Made by a program: the position numbers and the translations under genes
Part shown: positions 17,853-26,100 of the stretch, piece after piece
Position numbering within the stretch: position 1 is the stretch's first letter
How the letters are laid out: the number at the start of each line of letters is the position of its first letter
Assembly (NCBI GenBank): GCA_022777205.1
Contig: JALFGP010000096.1
Location: 1-32,508 of the forward strand
DNA: 32,508 nt
Direction: 5' to 3'
Origin: Rikenellaceae bacterium
Lineage (GTDB): Bacteria; Bacteroidota; Bacteroidia; Bacteroidales; UBA932
Notes under the pieces: generated by a model
Seen by the model: only the letters and a program-made list of their open reading frames with translations
Told to the model about the DNA's origin: nothing
The model's database searches: none

Positions 17853-19160
17853 ATGAGTTTAGTAGCAATAGTCGGCAGACCTAACGTGGGCAAGTCAACG
17901 CTTTTCAACAGACTTGTCGGAATGCGTCAGGCCATAGTCGATGAAACCGCCGGAGTCACGAGAGATCGTCACTACGGCAAGACAGAATGGTGCGGAAGGG
18001 AATTTTCGGTGGTGGACACCGGAGGATATACATCCAATTCCGACGACATCTTCGAAGAGGAAATACGCAAACAGGTGGTGCTGGCCGTTGAAGAGGCTGA
18101 CCTTGTACTGTTTATGGTGGAGGGAGCCACTGGAATCACTGACTATGACAACGAAATAGCCGATATGCTTCGCAGAAGCGGCAAACCGGTGGTACTGGCA
18201 GTGAACAAAGTGGATTCCGGCGAGAAGATTTACGACACTTTCCAGTTCTATGCCCTGGGATTGGGCGAGGTCTGGAGCATATCGGCTGCCAACGGAGGCG
18301 GAACCGGAGACTTGCTGGACGCTATCGTGAAACAGCTTCCGGAAGATGACGGAACTGCCGATGAGCATCCTGAACTGCCGCACATCACGGTTGTAGGTCG
18401 CCCGAATGTGGGCAAATCATCCCTCACCAATGCTCTTTTGGGCAAGGAAAGGAATATTGTGACCCCTATTGCAGGGACCACCCGCGATTCCATAGCCGAA
18501 CATTACAACCGCTTCGGACACGAGTTTATGCTGGTGGACACCGCTGGGATGAGAAAGCGGAGCAAGGTACACGAAGACCTTGAATTCTATTCGGTTATGC
18601 GATCAATCAGGGCAATAGAACATTCGGATGTGTGCATACTTATGATTGATGCGACGCTCGGAATGGAGGCTCAGGATATGAGCATATTCAACCTCATCCA
18701 GAAGAACAGGAAGGGCTGCGTGCTGGTGGTGAACAAATGGGACCTTGTGGAAAAGGACAGCAACACGATGAAGGAATATACGGCTGCGCTCAAGTCAAGG
18801 ATTGCACCCAACGATGACATTCCTATCATTTTCACATCGGTGCTGAACAAGCAGAGAATCCTGAATGTGCTTGAGGCTGCCCAGAAGGTTTACGACAACT
18901 ATTCCAAGAAGATTCCGACTTCCAAGCTGAACGAGGTGATGCTTCCTGAAATTGAGAATTATCCTCCGCCTGCCTGGAAGGGCAAATATGTGAAAATCAA
19001 GTTCATCACACAGTTGCCTACAAGATTTCCGTCCTTTGCTTTCTTCTGCAATCTGCCGCAGTATGTGAGGGATCCATACAAGCGTTTCCTTGAGAACCGG
19101 CTTCGGGAGAACTTTGATTTCGAGGGGTGCCCTGTGCAGGTGTTCTTGAGACAGAAATGA
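17853..19160 (+). CDS. der: Ribosome biogenesis GTPase Der (EngA)
   Basis: A 435-residue double-GTPase that works in 50S maturation. Tandem G domains are visible: [12 protein letters not shown] at about residues 8-19 with [14 protein letters not shown] and NKVD, then [12 protein letters not shown] near residue 182 with DTAGMRKR and NKWD. The C-terminal KH-like domain contains [17 protein letters not shown]. Length is normal. It is the last gene of the engB run and is followed by a strong terminator. Confidence 0.96.
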   Translation: MSLVAIVGRPNVGKSTLFNRLVGMRQAIVDETAGVTRDRHYGKTEWCGREFSVVDTGGYTSNSDDIFEEEIRKQVVLAVEEADLVLFMVEGATGITDYDNEIADMLRRSGKPVVLAVNKVDSGEKIYDTFQFYALGLGEVWSISAANGGGTGDLLDAIVKQLPEDDGTADEHPELPHITVVGRPNVGKSSLTNALLGKERNIVTPIAGTTRDSIAEHYNRFGHEFMLVDTAGMRKRSKVHEDLEFYSVMRSIRAIEHSDVCILMIDATLGMEAQDMSIFNLIQKNRKGCVLVVNKWDLVEKDSNTMKEYTAALKSRIAPNDDIPIIFTSVLNKQRILNVLEAAQKVYDNYSKKIPTSKLNEVMLPEIENYPPPAWKGKYVKIKFITQLPTRFPSFAFFCNLPQYVRDPYKRFLENRLRENFDFEGCPVQVFLRQK

Positions 19161-19167
19161 CAGAAAG

Positions 19168-19186
19168 GGGGCTGAACAAAAGCCCC
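19168..19186 (+). terminator. Short hairpin just after der
   Basis: GGGGCT (19168-19173) pairs with AGCCCC (19181-19186) around a GAACAAA loop. There is no T-run after it, so it may be only a remnant: its GGGGGCTGAACA segment duplicates the left arm of the stronger terminator 60 bp downstream. Confidence 0.4.
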
Positions 19187-19228
19187 GAAGGGACCGCAGA
19201 CGCATGTATGCGGGGATTAAGAAGCTAA

Positions 19229-19260
19229 AGGGGGCTGAACATTTTTTTGTTCAGCCCCCT
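19229..19260. terminator. Bidirectional intrinsic terminator between der and efp
   Basis: A perfect 12-bp inverted repeat (AGGGGGCTGAAC at 19229-19240, GTTCAGCCCCCT at 19249-19260) with an 8-base ATTTTTTT loop. It lies between convergent genes and could serve both der (plus) and efp (minus). Confidence 0.8.
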
Positions 19261-19285
19261 GACTTTGTTATCGTAAGAATGGTGC

Positions 19286-19858
19286 TTAAGCCACGCGTCC
19301 GCCGTAAGAACGGTCCTCAGTATTGACACGTATGCGCTCGCCCTGGTTGATGAACAGAGGCACCATAATGGTTGCTCCTGTCTCCAGAGTGCACTCCTTG
19401 AGAGCTGAAGTGGAAGCTGTGTCTCCCTTGACTGCCGGCTCGGTGTAGGTCACCTCCAGTTCGACATAGGTAGGAAGTTCGCAAGTGAGGCACCTTTCGT
19501 CATTTTCCTCAGCAAGGAACATCATCTCCACGTGCTGACCCTCTTTCATAAGGTCTGCGTTTTCAACGAGGTCAGTGCCCAGGTGAATCTGCTCGTAAGT
19601 CTCCTCGTGCATAAAGTTGAATCCGTCCTCATCCTTGTAAAGGAACTGGTATGGACGACGCTCCACGTTGATCACGTCAATCTTCACACCAGCCGTGAAT
19701 GTGTTTTCAAGGATTCGGCCGTTCTCAAGGTTGCGGAGTTTGCACTTTACGAAAGCGGGACCCTTTCCCGGTTTAACGTGCTGGAACCATACGATAGAAC
19801 AAGGCTTTCCATTGTACATCATATAAAGCCCGTTCTTGAAATCTGCTGTTGTTGCCAT
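19286..19858 (-). CDS. efp: Translation elongation factor P
   Basis: A 190-residue three-domain beta-rich factor that relieves ribosome stalling at polyproline. The KOW-like N domain has HVKPGKGPAFVKCK; the tip residue corresponding to the modification site is Lys32, so modification, if any, would be of the lysine class rather than arginine rhamnosylation. The C-terminus (GERIRVNTEDRSYGGR) is typical. It has its own promoter, overlapping the end of ispH. Confidence 0.95.
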   Translation of the reverse strand: MATTADFKNGLYMMYNGKPCSIVWFQHVKPGKGPAFVKCKLRNLENGRILENTFTAGVKIDVINVERRPYQFLYKDEDGFNFMHEETYEQIHLGTDLVENADLMKEGQHVEMMFLAEENDERCLTCELPTYVELEVTYTEPAVKGDTASTSALKECTLETGATIMVPLFINQGERIRVNTEDRSYGGRVA

Positions 19859-19925
19859 AAAAATATATAGTTTTAAAAATAATCATTCGGGAGCTCACGC
19901 ACAACCCATCAGAAAATTGCGGCTG

Positions 19926-19956
19926 CAAAGATACAACTTATTGTTTTTTACGCAAA
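19926..19956 (-). promoter_or_regulatory. Bacteroidota-type promoter for efp
   Basis: On the minus strand, TTTG (19956-19953), a 19-bp spacer and TATCTTTG (19933-19926) match the TTTG-N19-TAnnTTTG consensus exactly. It overlaps the ispH stop codon region and lies about 70 bp upstream of the efp ATG. Confidence 0.75.
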
Positions 19957-20846
19957 ATATCCCTGATGCCTTCTGCAATTTCTTCGAGCAGTTCCTTGGG
20001 TGTGGAAGCCGCCCCGCACACGCCCACATTGTCGTCCTCCCGGAACCAGGCTTCGTTGATATCCGCCACGGAGCTTATATTGTAAGTCCTGATATTCACC
20101 GACTTGCAGAATTCGCAAAGGACTTTCCCATTGGAACTTGACTTGCCGGAGACGAATACGATGACGGAGTGGCTGAGTGCGAAGTTGGAAAGTTTGTCGT
20201 GACGGGTGGAAACCTGACGGCATATGGTGTCGTGGACCTTGAGTTTGTCGCCGAGCACCTCGGAGAGCCTTTCGCAAACTTTCGCATATTCCTGAGGCGA
20301 TTTGGTGGTCTGACTGAAAATCTCCGTCGGTATATCCGGGCTCACCTTACCGTCGTTCAACATAGCTTCGAGCATCAGCATAGACTCGACGACTATGGCT
20401 TCCCCATCCGTCTGCCCCACCAGTCCGAGCACTTCAGCGTGTCCCACCTTGCCGAAAATCAGTATCTGCCCCTCACCGGCTGCCTTCATCGCATTGTAGG
20501 CATTGCGTATTCTGGTCTGGAGCTTGAGCACCACCGGACAAGTGCAGTCCACCACATTGAAACCCAAGGACTTGGCCTTGATGTAGGTGGAAGGCGGCTC
20601 ACCGTGTGCCCTTATGATGAGATCGGCATCCTGAACGGCCTGCATTTCATCCAGGTCTTCCACATCCACTGCCACCAGCCCGGCGTCAGCAAGCCTGCCC
20701 AAAACAGACTCATTGTGGACCAGGGCACCCAGGGAGAAAATCTTCCTGTCTCCTTTTTCGGCCAGTTTCGTTTCAGCGATTTCCACCGCCCTTATCACTC
20801 CGGGACAGAATCCGGAATTCTTGTCCACTTCAACTTTTACGTTCAT
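19938..20846 (-). CDS. ispH: 4-hydroxy-3-methylbut-2-enyl diphosphate reductase
   Basis: The last enzyme of the MEP isoprenoid pathway; it reduces HMBPP to IPP/DMAPP with a [4Fe-4S] cluster. Cluster-binding Cys residues are visible in SGFCPGVIRAV (near residue 14), VVDCTCPVV (near 98) and VHDTICRQVSTRHDKL (near 195). HNESVL and RAHGEPP carry the substrate-binding His residues. At 302 residues it is slightly longer than the roughly 285-residue average. Its start overlaps cmk by 4 bp, so the two are coupled. Confidence 0.94.
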   Translation of the reverse strand: MNVKVEVDKNSGFCPGVIRAVEIAETKLAEKGDRKIFSLGALVHNESVLGRLADAGLVAVDVEDLDEMQAVQDADLIIRAHGEPPSTYIKAKSLGFNVVDCTCPVVLKLQTRIRNAYNAMKAAGEGQILIFGKVGHAEVLGLVGQTDGEAIVVESMLMLEAMLNDGKVSPDIPTEIFSQTTKSPQEYAKVCERLSEVLGDKLKVHDTICRQVSTRHDKLSNFALSHSVIVFVSGKSSSNGKVLCEFCKSVNIRTYNISSVADINEAWFREDDNVGVCGAASTPKELLEEIAEGIRDILRKKQ

Positions 20847-21538
20847 TTCTTTGCGAATCTTTTTTCAATAAGGTCAAGGACCCATTCCATCTGGTCGTCC
20901 ATAGTCATTGACGAATTGTCCAGCACCACGGCATCAGGTGCCTGGGTCAGAGGAGAAACTTCCCTGTGGGAATCTATGTAATCCCTTTCCTTGAGGTTGG
21001 CAAGCACCTCATCAAGGTCTGCCTTCTCACCTTTGGCCTGCATCTCGGCTGCGCGGCGGGAAGCCCTGACCATAGGGTCTGCAGTCATAAAGATTTTCAA
21101 CTCGGCATTTGGGAAAACTGTAGTGCCTATATCCCTGCCGTCCATTACTATACGTCCGTTTTTGCCGCAAAGGCGCAGAATCCGGTTCACATAGTCCCTG
21201 ACTTGAGGAACCGCAGATATGGGACTGACTTTGCCGGATACACGCAGAGTACGAATTTCGTTCTCCACACAACGTCCGCCAATGCAAGTGCGACCCTGCT
21301 CATCGAAATGCACATCCAGACTCTGAAGGTCAATCTCCAGGGATGCCGTGTCTATGTTCCCTTCCGGTGAAATATAGCCCTTCTCCAAGGCGTAAAGCGT
21401 GACCGCACGGTAGAGAGCGCCCGAATCGAGATAATGAAAATCAAGCTCTCGGGCTATGCGTTTGGCGAAAGAACTCTTGCCTGTGGAAGAGTAACCGTCT
21501 ATTGCAATGGTAATTGCAGGAATCTCTGATGTGGTCAT
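20843..21538 (-). CDS. cmk: Cytidylate kinase
   Basis: A 231-residue NMP kinase that phosphorylates CMP/dCMP. The P-loop is IAIDGYSSTGKSSFAK (GYSSTGKSS near residues 15-23). DSGALYRAVTLYAL, MDGRDIGTTVFPNAELKIFMTA and the lid RASRRAAE all match Cmk. It overlaps ispH by 4 bp downstream. A candidate -7 box lies about 40 bp upstream. Confidence 0.95.
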   Translation of the reverse strand: MTTSEIPAITIAIDGYSSTGKSSFAKRIARELDFHYLDSGALYRAVTLYALEKGYISPEGNIDTASLEIDLQSLDVHFDEQGRTCIGGRCVENEIRTLRVSGKVSPISAVPQVRDYVNRILRLCGKNGRIVMDGRDIGTTVFPNAELKIFMTADPMVRASRRAAEMQAKGEKADLDEVLANLKERDYIDSHREVSPLTQAPDAVVLDNSSMTMDDQMEWVLDLIEKRFAKK

Positions 21539-21576
21539 ATTCGCTTTCCCCGGGACAATGGGCCACCGAAGGACGA

Positions 21577-21584
21577 CAAAATTA
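21577..21584 (-). promoter_or_regulatory. Candidate -7 box of cmk-ispH
   Basis: The minus strand reads TAATTTTG, matching TAnnTTTG, 38 bp upstream of the cmk ATG. No exact -33 element is seen at the usual spacing. Confidence 0.4.
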
Positions 21585-21683
21585 AAAAAAATTGCTTAAA
21601 GAGAGAAATTTATCCGATATTTGCCATATATTGGGCGGGAGAGGTCTCCGCCCGATTGTTTGTGGAATAAAAATTACTGGAAA

Positions 21684-22835
21684 ATGAAAATACTTGTAAT
21701 TGATGACGAACGTCCTATCCGCAGCCTGATGAAAGAGATTCTGGACGACGAAGGACACGTTACGGATGTGGCCGAGGATGGGGAAGTGGGACTGCAGATG
21801 GCTGAAAAAGAAAGGTATGACGTGATTTTCTGCGACATCAAGATGCCGAACCTGTCCGGTGAAGAAGTGCTTGGAAGGCTCAAGGACAAGGGGATTGACT
21901 CGCCTGTGGTGATGATTTCAGGGCACGGGGACATCGACACGGCGGTCAAGTGCATAAAACTGGGGGCTTTCGATTTCCTGTCCAAACCATTGGACCTGAA
22001 CAGGATACTCATTACCATCAAGAATGCCACGGACAAGAGCAACCTGATGAAAGAGGCCAAACTTCTGAAAAAGAAGGTCTATGGTCAGGAAATGATAGGC
22101 GAATCTCCGGAAATCCAGAAAGTCAAGGAAATGATTGACAAGGTGGCTCCTACCGATGCAAGAGTGCTCATTCAGGGCGGGAACGGAACCGGAAAGGAAC
22201 TGGTGGCGAGGTCTCTGCACCAGAAGAGCTTGCGTTCGGCAATGCCCTACATAGAGGTCAACTGCGCGGCCATTCCTTCTGAACTCATTGAGTCTGAACT
22301 GTTCGGGCACGAGAAGGGTTCATTCACATCAGCCATCAAGCAGCACAAGGGCAAGTTTGAGCAGGCCGACGGAGGCACACTTTTCCTCGACGAAATCGGG
22401 GATATGTCCCTCTCCGCACAAGCCAAGGTGCTCAGGGTGCTTCAGGAGAAGAAACTTTCGAGGGTGGGCTCCGACAAGGACATCACAGTGGATGTGAGAG
22501 TGATTGCCGCGACCAACAAGAACCTGCGTGAAGAGATTGCCAAGGGAAATTTCAGGGAGGACCTATATCACCGTCTGAGCGTGATTATCATACAGGTGCC
22601 TGACCTGGATGAACGCAAGAGCGACATTCCCCTGCTTGTGGACTATTTCATAGGCCAGATTTGCGATGAGACAGGCAAGAGCAAGCGTCCCATCGATGCC
22701 GATGCATTGCAGCTGCTGGTGGACAGGAGCTGGACAGGTAATATCAGGGAGTTGCGGAATGTGGTGGAGCGTCTGCTGATTCTTTCCGGACCGGTCATCA
22801 CCGCTGCCGATGTCAAGGCCTACGCACTTCTATGA
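21684..22835 (+). CDS. Sigma54-type AAA+ response regulator lacking a DNA-binding domain
   Basis: A 383-residue protein from the ATG at 21684, which starts MKILVIDDERP; an upstream in-frame ATG would add 21 residues of non-family sequence. A CheY-like receiver (phosphoacceptor Asp51 in FCDIKMP, Lys in SKPLDLN) precedes a sigma54-interaction AAA+ domain with Walker A GGNGTGKE and Walker B GGTLFLDEIGDM. The sigma54 contact loop, normally GAFTGA, is GSFTSA. The protein ends 30 residues after the NIRELRN sensor-2 region (ADVKAYALL), with no Fis-type helix-turn-helix, although NtrC relatives are about 450 residues. No histidine kinase is adjacent. It overlaps rlmH by 4 bp. Confidence 0.9.
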   Translation: MKILVIDDERPIRSLMKEILDDEGHVTDVAEDGEVGLQMAEKERYDVIFCDIKMPNLSGEEVLGRLKDKGIDSPVVMISGHGDIDTAVKCIKLGAFDFLSKPLDLNRILITIKNATDKSNLMKEAKLLKKKVYGQEMIGESPEIQKVKEMIDKVAPTDARVLIQGGNGTGKELVARSLHQKSLRSAMPYIEVNCAAIPSELIESELFGHEKGSFTSAIKQHKGKFEQADGGTLFLDEIGDMSLSAQAKVLRVLQEKKLSRVGSDKDITVDVRVIAATNKNLREEIAKGNFREDLYHRLSVIIIQVPDLDERKSDIPLLVDYFIGQICDETGKSKRPIDADALQLLVDRSWTGNIRELRNVVERLLILSGPVITAADVKAYALL

Positions 22836-23302
22836 AAATCAGCCTGATAACTGTCGGACGCACGGACGTGGCCTGGGTGCGTGAGGGGATGCAGGTTTAT
22901 GTCTCCCGTCTTGGGCATTATTGCAGTTTCGCACTGGAGGAAATACCCGAACTGAAAAACGTGTCGGCGCTTTCCCGTGACCAGATAAAGCAGAAGGAAG
23001 GGGAACTCATTTTGAAGAAAGTCCGGAATTCGGACTGCCTTATTCTGTTGGACGAGAGGGGCAAGTTGCAAACGTCTCTGGAGTGGGCATCCTGGATTCA
23101 GGGACGACTGTCGGCAGGCAGGGACCTGGTGTTTGTGATTGGGGGTGCATACGGATTCAGCAAGGAGGTTTACGACCGGGCCGATGGAATGGTGTCTCTG
23201 TCGAAGATGACTTTTTCGCACCAGATGGTCCGGGCCATTTTTCTGGAGCAGTTGTACAGGGCTTTCACCATCCTTCGCGGCGAGCCATATCACCACGAAT
23301 GA
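22832..23302 (+). CDS. rlmH: 23S rRNA (pseudouridine1915-N3)-methyltransferase
   Basis: A 156-residue SPOUT methyltransferase that modifies helix 69 of 23S rRNA. The SAM-binding knot is visible as FVIGGAYGFSKEVY and LSKMTFSHQMVR, and the C-terminus is the family's EQLYRAFTILRGEPYHHE. Its start overlaps the response regulator stop (ATGA), so the two are translationally coupled. It converges on the M16 peptidase with a 13-bp gap. Confidence 0.96.
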   Translation: MKISLITVGRTDVAWVREGMQVYVSRLGHYCSFALEEIPELKNVSALSRDQIKQKEGELILKKVRNSDCLILLDERGKLQTSLEWASWIQGRLSAGRDLVFVIGGAYGFSKEVYDRADGMVSLSKMTFSHQMVRAIFLEQLYRAFTILRGEPYHHE

Positions 23303-23315
23303 GACATTCCTCAAG

Positions 23316-24629
23316 TTACAGATAAACCAGTTTGGAGAGGCGGTCTGGGGCGAAGATGGCGCGGGCAGAAGCCTGGATATCCTGAGGAGTCACCGCATCG
23401 ATTTGACGGCAGATGGTTTCGTCATCATAGACCCGTCCGAACACCAGCAGGGACTTGCCCATAGACAGGGCCTGACTCTCCCCGTTGTCCGACGCAATGG
23501 CCAGTTGCCCTTTGAGCTGTTTCTTTGCCGCAGCAAGCGCATCCTCATCCATAGGACAGTCCCGCAGCCTTTCAAGTTCCCCATATATGGCTGATATACA
23601 GTCGTCAAGCCTTTCCCTGTCGCAGCCGAAACTGACCGCCATCATACCCGTATCCGCATACTGGGTGTAGTTACATTCAACATTGTAAACCCAGCCGTTC
23701 TTTTCCCTCAGGAGGGAGTTGAGTATGGAGTTGGAAGCGGGTCCGCCCAGGATGTTTGCCATCAGTGAGGCGGCGATTCTTTCTTGTTCCCGGTATAGCG
23801 AAGGGGCTGTTGAACCCAATATGCAGTTGGCCTGATGAGTGTGGCGGTTGATGGTCTTGTCGAAAAGGTTGGGGAGCGCCAATGTGGCCGGCAATGATGC
23901 ATAAACCGGCTCTGCACCCGGATTCGCATTTCCTGCCTCGGCATCAGTCATTCCCGGCTTGAGCGTTTGTACCCCACTTCTGAAATATTCCCGGGACAAT
24001 TCCTCCACCATCAAGGCCATCTGAGCTTCTTCAAGGGGCGAAACCAGAGCCATAGCCATCCTGGAAGGCACAAAAAATTCTCTCACATATTCCCTTAGAT
24101 TTTCAGCCTCAAGCCCTTTGACCGAAGCGGCAGTCCCGAGTATGGTTCCGCAAAGAGGGTGTCCTTCGAACAGCATAGACTCAAACCTGTCGTATATGTC
24201 ATCGGCCGGAGAGTCCTTGTAGGATGCGATTTCCTCAAGTATCACAGTCTTCTCCTTCTGCACCTCCCCATCCGGAAACAGGGGTTCAGTCGCCAGTTCG
24301 AAGAGCAAATCCGCAGCCTTGCGCAAATCCTCGCTCAGGACCGTAGAATGGAGGACTATCTCCTCCTTGGTGGTGTAGGCGTTCAATTCCCCTCCCAACT
24401 TTTCCAGATAGCCGTTGATTTCCTGAGCCGAATGTCTGGCAGTCCCCTTGAACAGAGCGTGTTCCACAAAATGGGCAGTCCCGGAAGGATAATGCCCTCC
24501 CCTCGAGGATGTCTTCAGCACATTTTCGACACGCGTGCCACAATTTATGCTCAAGGCACAGTAGGCCGCCCTCTTCCCTTCCTTCAGCACAGCATAGCGC
24601 AGCCCTTCGGCAGTAGTGGAACAAATCAT
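23316..24629 (-). CDS. M16-family zinc metallopeptidase
   Basis: A 437-residue protein with the inverted zinc motif HFVEH at residues 53-57 and a downstream EKTVILEEI that supplies the third ligand (near residue 130). The following EEIASYKDSPADDIYDRFESMLFEGHPL and a C-terminal M16C-like half are as in the processing-peptidase group. The N-terminus has no signal peptide. It starts 4 bp after the secreted unknown protein on the same strand, so they form a two-gene operon. The substrate is unknown. Confidence 0.9.
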   Translation of the reverse strand: MICSTTAEGLRYAVLKEGKRAAYCALSINCGTRVENVLKTSSRGGHYPSGTAHFVEHALFKGTARHSAQEINGYLEKLGGELNAYTTKEEIVLHSTVLSEDLRKAADLLFELATEPLFPDGEVQKEKTVILEEIASYKDSPADDIYDRFESMLFEGHPLCGTILGTAASVKGLEAENLREYVREFFVPSRMAMALVSPLEEAQMALMVEELSREYFRSGVQTLKPGMTDAEAGNANPGAEPVYASLPATLALPNLFDKTINRHTHQANCILGSTAPSLYREQERIAASLMANILGGPASNSILNSLLREKNGWVYNVECNYTQYADTGMMAVSFGCDRERLDDCISAIYGELERLRDCPMDEDALAAAKKQLKGQLAIASDNGESQALSMGKSLLVFGRVYDDETICRQIDAVTPQDIQASARAIFAPDRLSKLVYL

Positions 24630-24633
24630 CGTT

Positions 24634-25497
24634 CTATTTTGTCAGGATTGATATGAACTTCTTGATTTCCAATGCGGTAAATCCGTGGTCTCCGTCAGAA
24701 GTGACTGATTGTTTGCGGAAATAATAGAGTCTGTGGTCATCCGCCCCGAATATCATCTTGAAGCAGTAGGAACCCCTCCCGGCATCTTTCGGATAGACAG
24801 AATAGGACACCAGCTGGCCTTTTGGAGCCTTCCCCATCACATCTGCCGCATCATCAGCATCGAGAAATTCCACTCCAGCCTGAACTGCCTGAGTTTTCAA
24901 CTGCTCATTGACATCTCGTGACATATCCTCATTGGCAATTATGAGTTTCTTGCCACGCATATTGTTGATTTCAGAAGCGTATTTGACAAAACCGGCATAA
25001 GCATCCGCATCCCTTGCCATAGAGTCTTCGATATAGTCCTGAATCATATCCATTATGGCAGGCAGATAATCAAATTCACGTCCCTCAGCCCCTTCTGCGG
25101 CCCTGAGCGGGAAGGCACATACCTCAAGCATTCCGCCAAGTCCCTCCTTGGCCCCTTCTCCACCCTTGACTATGGTTATGAATTCAATGCCGGGATTGCT
25201 CTCCTTTTTGTACTGGTTTTTTGTAAGCATCATAAAATAGAAATCAGGATTTTCCTTGAATGCCTCAAAGTCCTCGGCAGTGCAGAATTCATAAGGAGAA
25301 ATGCGCCATCCGGAACTGATTTCCTGTTCAAAAGCAGCTTTGTCAAGAGGCTGCCCCGGCAAAACCACCTTGAGAATCTTTTGAGTGAAATCACCGATTT
25401 TTGCCTTTCTGGTGGTAATCTGCACCTGAGCAGCAGCGGAGAACACCATCCCGACACAAAGCAGACTCAAAAACATTTTCTTCAAATTCATACCCAT
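24634..25497 (-). CDS. Secreted protein of unknown function
   Basis: A 287-residue protein. The first 23 or so residues (MNLKKMFLSLLCVGMVFSAAA then QVQ) are a clear Sec signal peptide with a likely cut before Gln; no lipobox Cys is present, so it should be periplasmic or exported. The mature part is mixed alpha/beta with no motif I recognise. It has Cys in PYEFCTAEDF, EVCAFPL and SYCFKMIF. It is the first gene of an operon with the M16 peptidase. Confidence 0.8.
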   Translation of the reverse strand: MGMNLKKMFLSLLCVGMVFSAAAQVQITTRKAKIGDFTQKILKVVLPGQPLDKAAFEQEISSGWRISPYEFCTAEDFEAFKENPDFYFMMLTKNQYKKESNPGIEFITIVKGGEGAKEGLGGMLEVCAFPLRAAEGAEGREFDYLPAIMDMIQDYIEDSMARDADAYAGFVKYASEINNMRGKKLIIANEDMSRDVNEQLKTQAVQAGVEFLDADDAADVMGKAPKGQLVSYSVYPKDAGRGSYCFKMIFGADDHRLYYFRKQSVTSDGDHGFTALEIKKFISILTK

Positions 25498-25556
25498 TTC
25501 AGTTAAAAATACCTAACCAATTCATATCCTCTCCGCAACTCCCGGCACCAACCCCG

Positions 25557-25564
25557 CAAAGTTA
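25557..25564 (-). promoter_or_regulatory. Candidate -7 box for the secreted-protein/M16 operon
   Basis: The minus strand reads TAACTTTG, a TAnnTTTG match, 59 bp upstream of the start. No TTTG lies at the right spacing. Confidence 0.35.
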
Positions 25565-25578
25565 AGTAATCCTCAAAA

Positions 25579-25708
25579 AATAAGCTGCATTATCTTTGAA
25601 AATCTTTTCGGTCTTCCTTCCTCATCAGTCACATAGCTACGGCTATACTCCTTCTTCGGATGAGAATCTGACCTTGAAAATCTAAATTCAAATCTGACGC
25701 AGCTTATT
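25579..25708. repeat. 130-bp quasi-palindromic element upstream of tRNA-Ser
   Basis: The outer 10-bp arms AATAAGCTGC (25579-25588) and GCAGCTTATT (25699-25708) are perfect inverted repeats. Nested and symmetric inside are GGTC/GACC (25610-25613, 25670-25673), CTCATC/GATGAG (25621-25626, 25659-25664) and ATAGC/GCTAT around TACG (25633-25646). It fills most of the gap between the secreted-protein gene and the tRNA promoter. It could be a MITE-like dispersed repeat or a structured RNA; nothing in the sequence decides between them. Confidence 0.65.
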
Positions 25709-25742
25709 CTTTTCTTCTCACAAAACTTTTTGAAATATTTTT

Positions 25743-25772
25743 TTTGCATTTTAATTTTTTTACCTACCTTTG
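25743..25772 (+). promoter_or_regulatory. Promoter of tRNA-Ser
   Basis: TTTG (25743-25746), 18-bp spacer, TACCTTTG (25765-25772): a near-consensus Bacteroidota promoter ending 24 bp before the mature tRNA 5' end. Confidence 0.7.
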
Positions 25773-25796
25773 CAGTCCCTTTCAACAGGACCGAAA

Positions 25797-25881
25797 GGAA
25801 AGTTGGCCGAGTGGTTTAAGGCGGCAGTCTTGAAAACTGTTGAGGTGAAAGCCTCCGGGGGTTCGAATCCCTCACTTTCCG
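25797..25881 (+). tRNA. tRNA-Ser (anticodon UGA)
   Basis: The acceptor arm GGAAAGT (25797-25803) pairs with ACTTTCC (25874-25880), with G25881 as discriminator. The D-arm region GGCCGAGTGGTTTAAGGC, the anticodon loop CTTGAAA (anticodon TGA), a long variable arm and the T-loop GGTTCGAATCC are all in place. The 85-nt length with the large variable arm is that of a serine tRNA. CCA is not encoded: the sequence runs straight into the inverted repeat that starts at the discriminator base. Confidence 0.95.
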
Positions 25882-26038
25882 CAAGATAAATAAAGATACT
25901 CAAGGAATTTGCATCGCGCCAGCGATGCAAAATTCGTATAACGGCTACCCGTCGTGAGCGAGCTCACGTAAGGGCAGCCGTTATACGAATTAAGTGGCCG
26001 AAGGCCACGAATTCCTTGAGTATCTTTATTTATCTTGC
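25881..26038. repeat. 158-bp nested inverted repeat (cloverleaf-like) abutting tRNA-Ser
   Basis: A perfect 29-bp outer inverted repeat (25881-25909 with 26010-26038) encloses three hairpins. The first is a 10-bp stem, TTTGCATCGC/GCGATGCAAA (25908-25931). The second is a 61-bp arm whose 16-bp base (25931-25946 with 25976-25991) carries the palindrome CGTGAGC-GA-GCTCACG at its tip. The third is GTGGCC-GAA-GGCCAC (25994-26008). The left arm begins exactly at the tRNA discriminator base. Drawn out, this is a four-way, cloverleaf-like fold or cruciform. No protein-coding role is apparent. The right part recurs at 32179. Confidence 0.9.
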
Positions 26039-26100
26039 AAGGGCCCCGCGGCGAGCGAAAGGGCTCTCGCAGCCGGCAAAGCCGGCGAGGACATCCCTTT
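25955..26100 (+). repeat. Left copy of 146-bp direct repeat
   Basis: It is identical to 32179-32324 except one base (G26000 versus A32224, in the GTGGCC hairpin loop). The repeat takes in the right half of the cloverleaf element plus the adjoining GC-rich stretch and the start of the 61-bp array. The two copies lie 6224 bp apart and bracket the accessory cargo. Confidence 0.93.

Noticed and set aside
21621..21683. Upstream ATG for the response regulator adding 21 residues.
   Set aside because: The receiver domain starts naturally at MKILVIDDE (21684) and the extension has no domain character.
25573..25785. A 70-residue minus-strand frame through the 130-bp quasi-palindrome.
   Set aside because: It overlaps the tRNA promoter and its sequence is dictated by the inverted repeat; treated as non-coding.
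25881..26038. Considered a simple intrinsic terminator of tRNA-Ser.
   Set aside because: The outer stem is AT-rich, 158 bp end to end and followed by AAGGGCCCC rather than a T-run, so it does not fit an intrinsic terminator.
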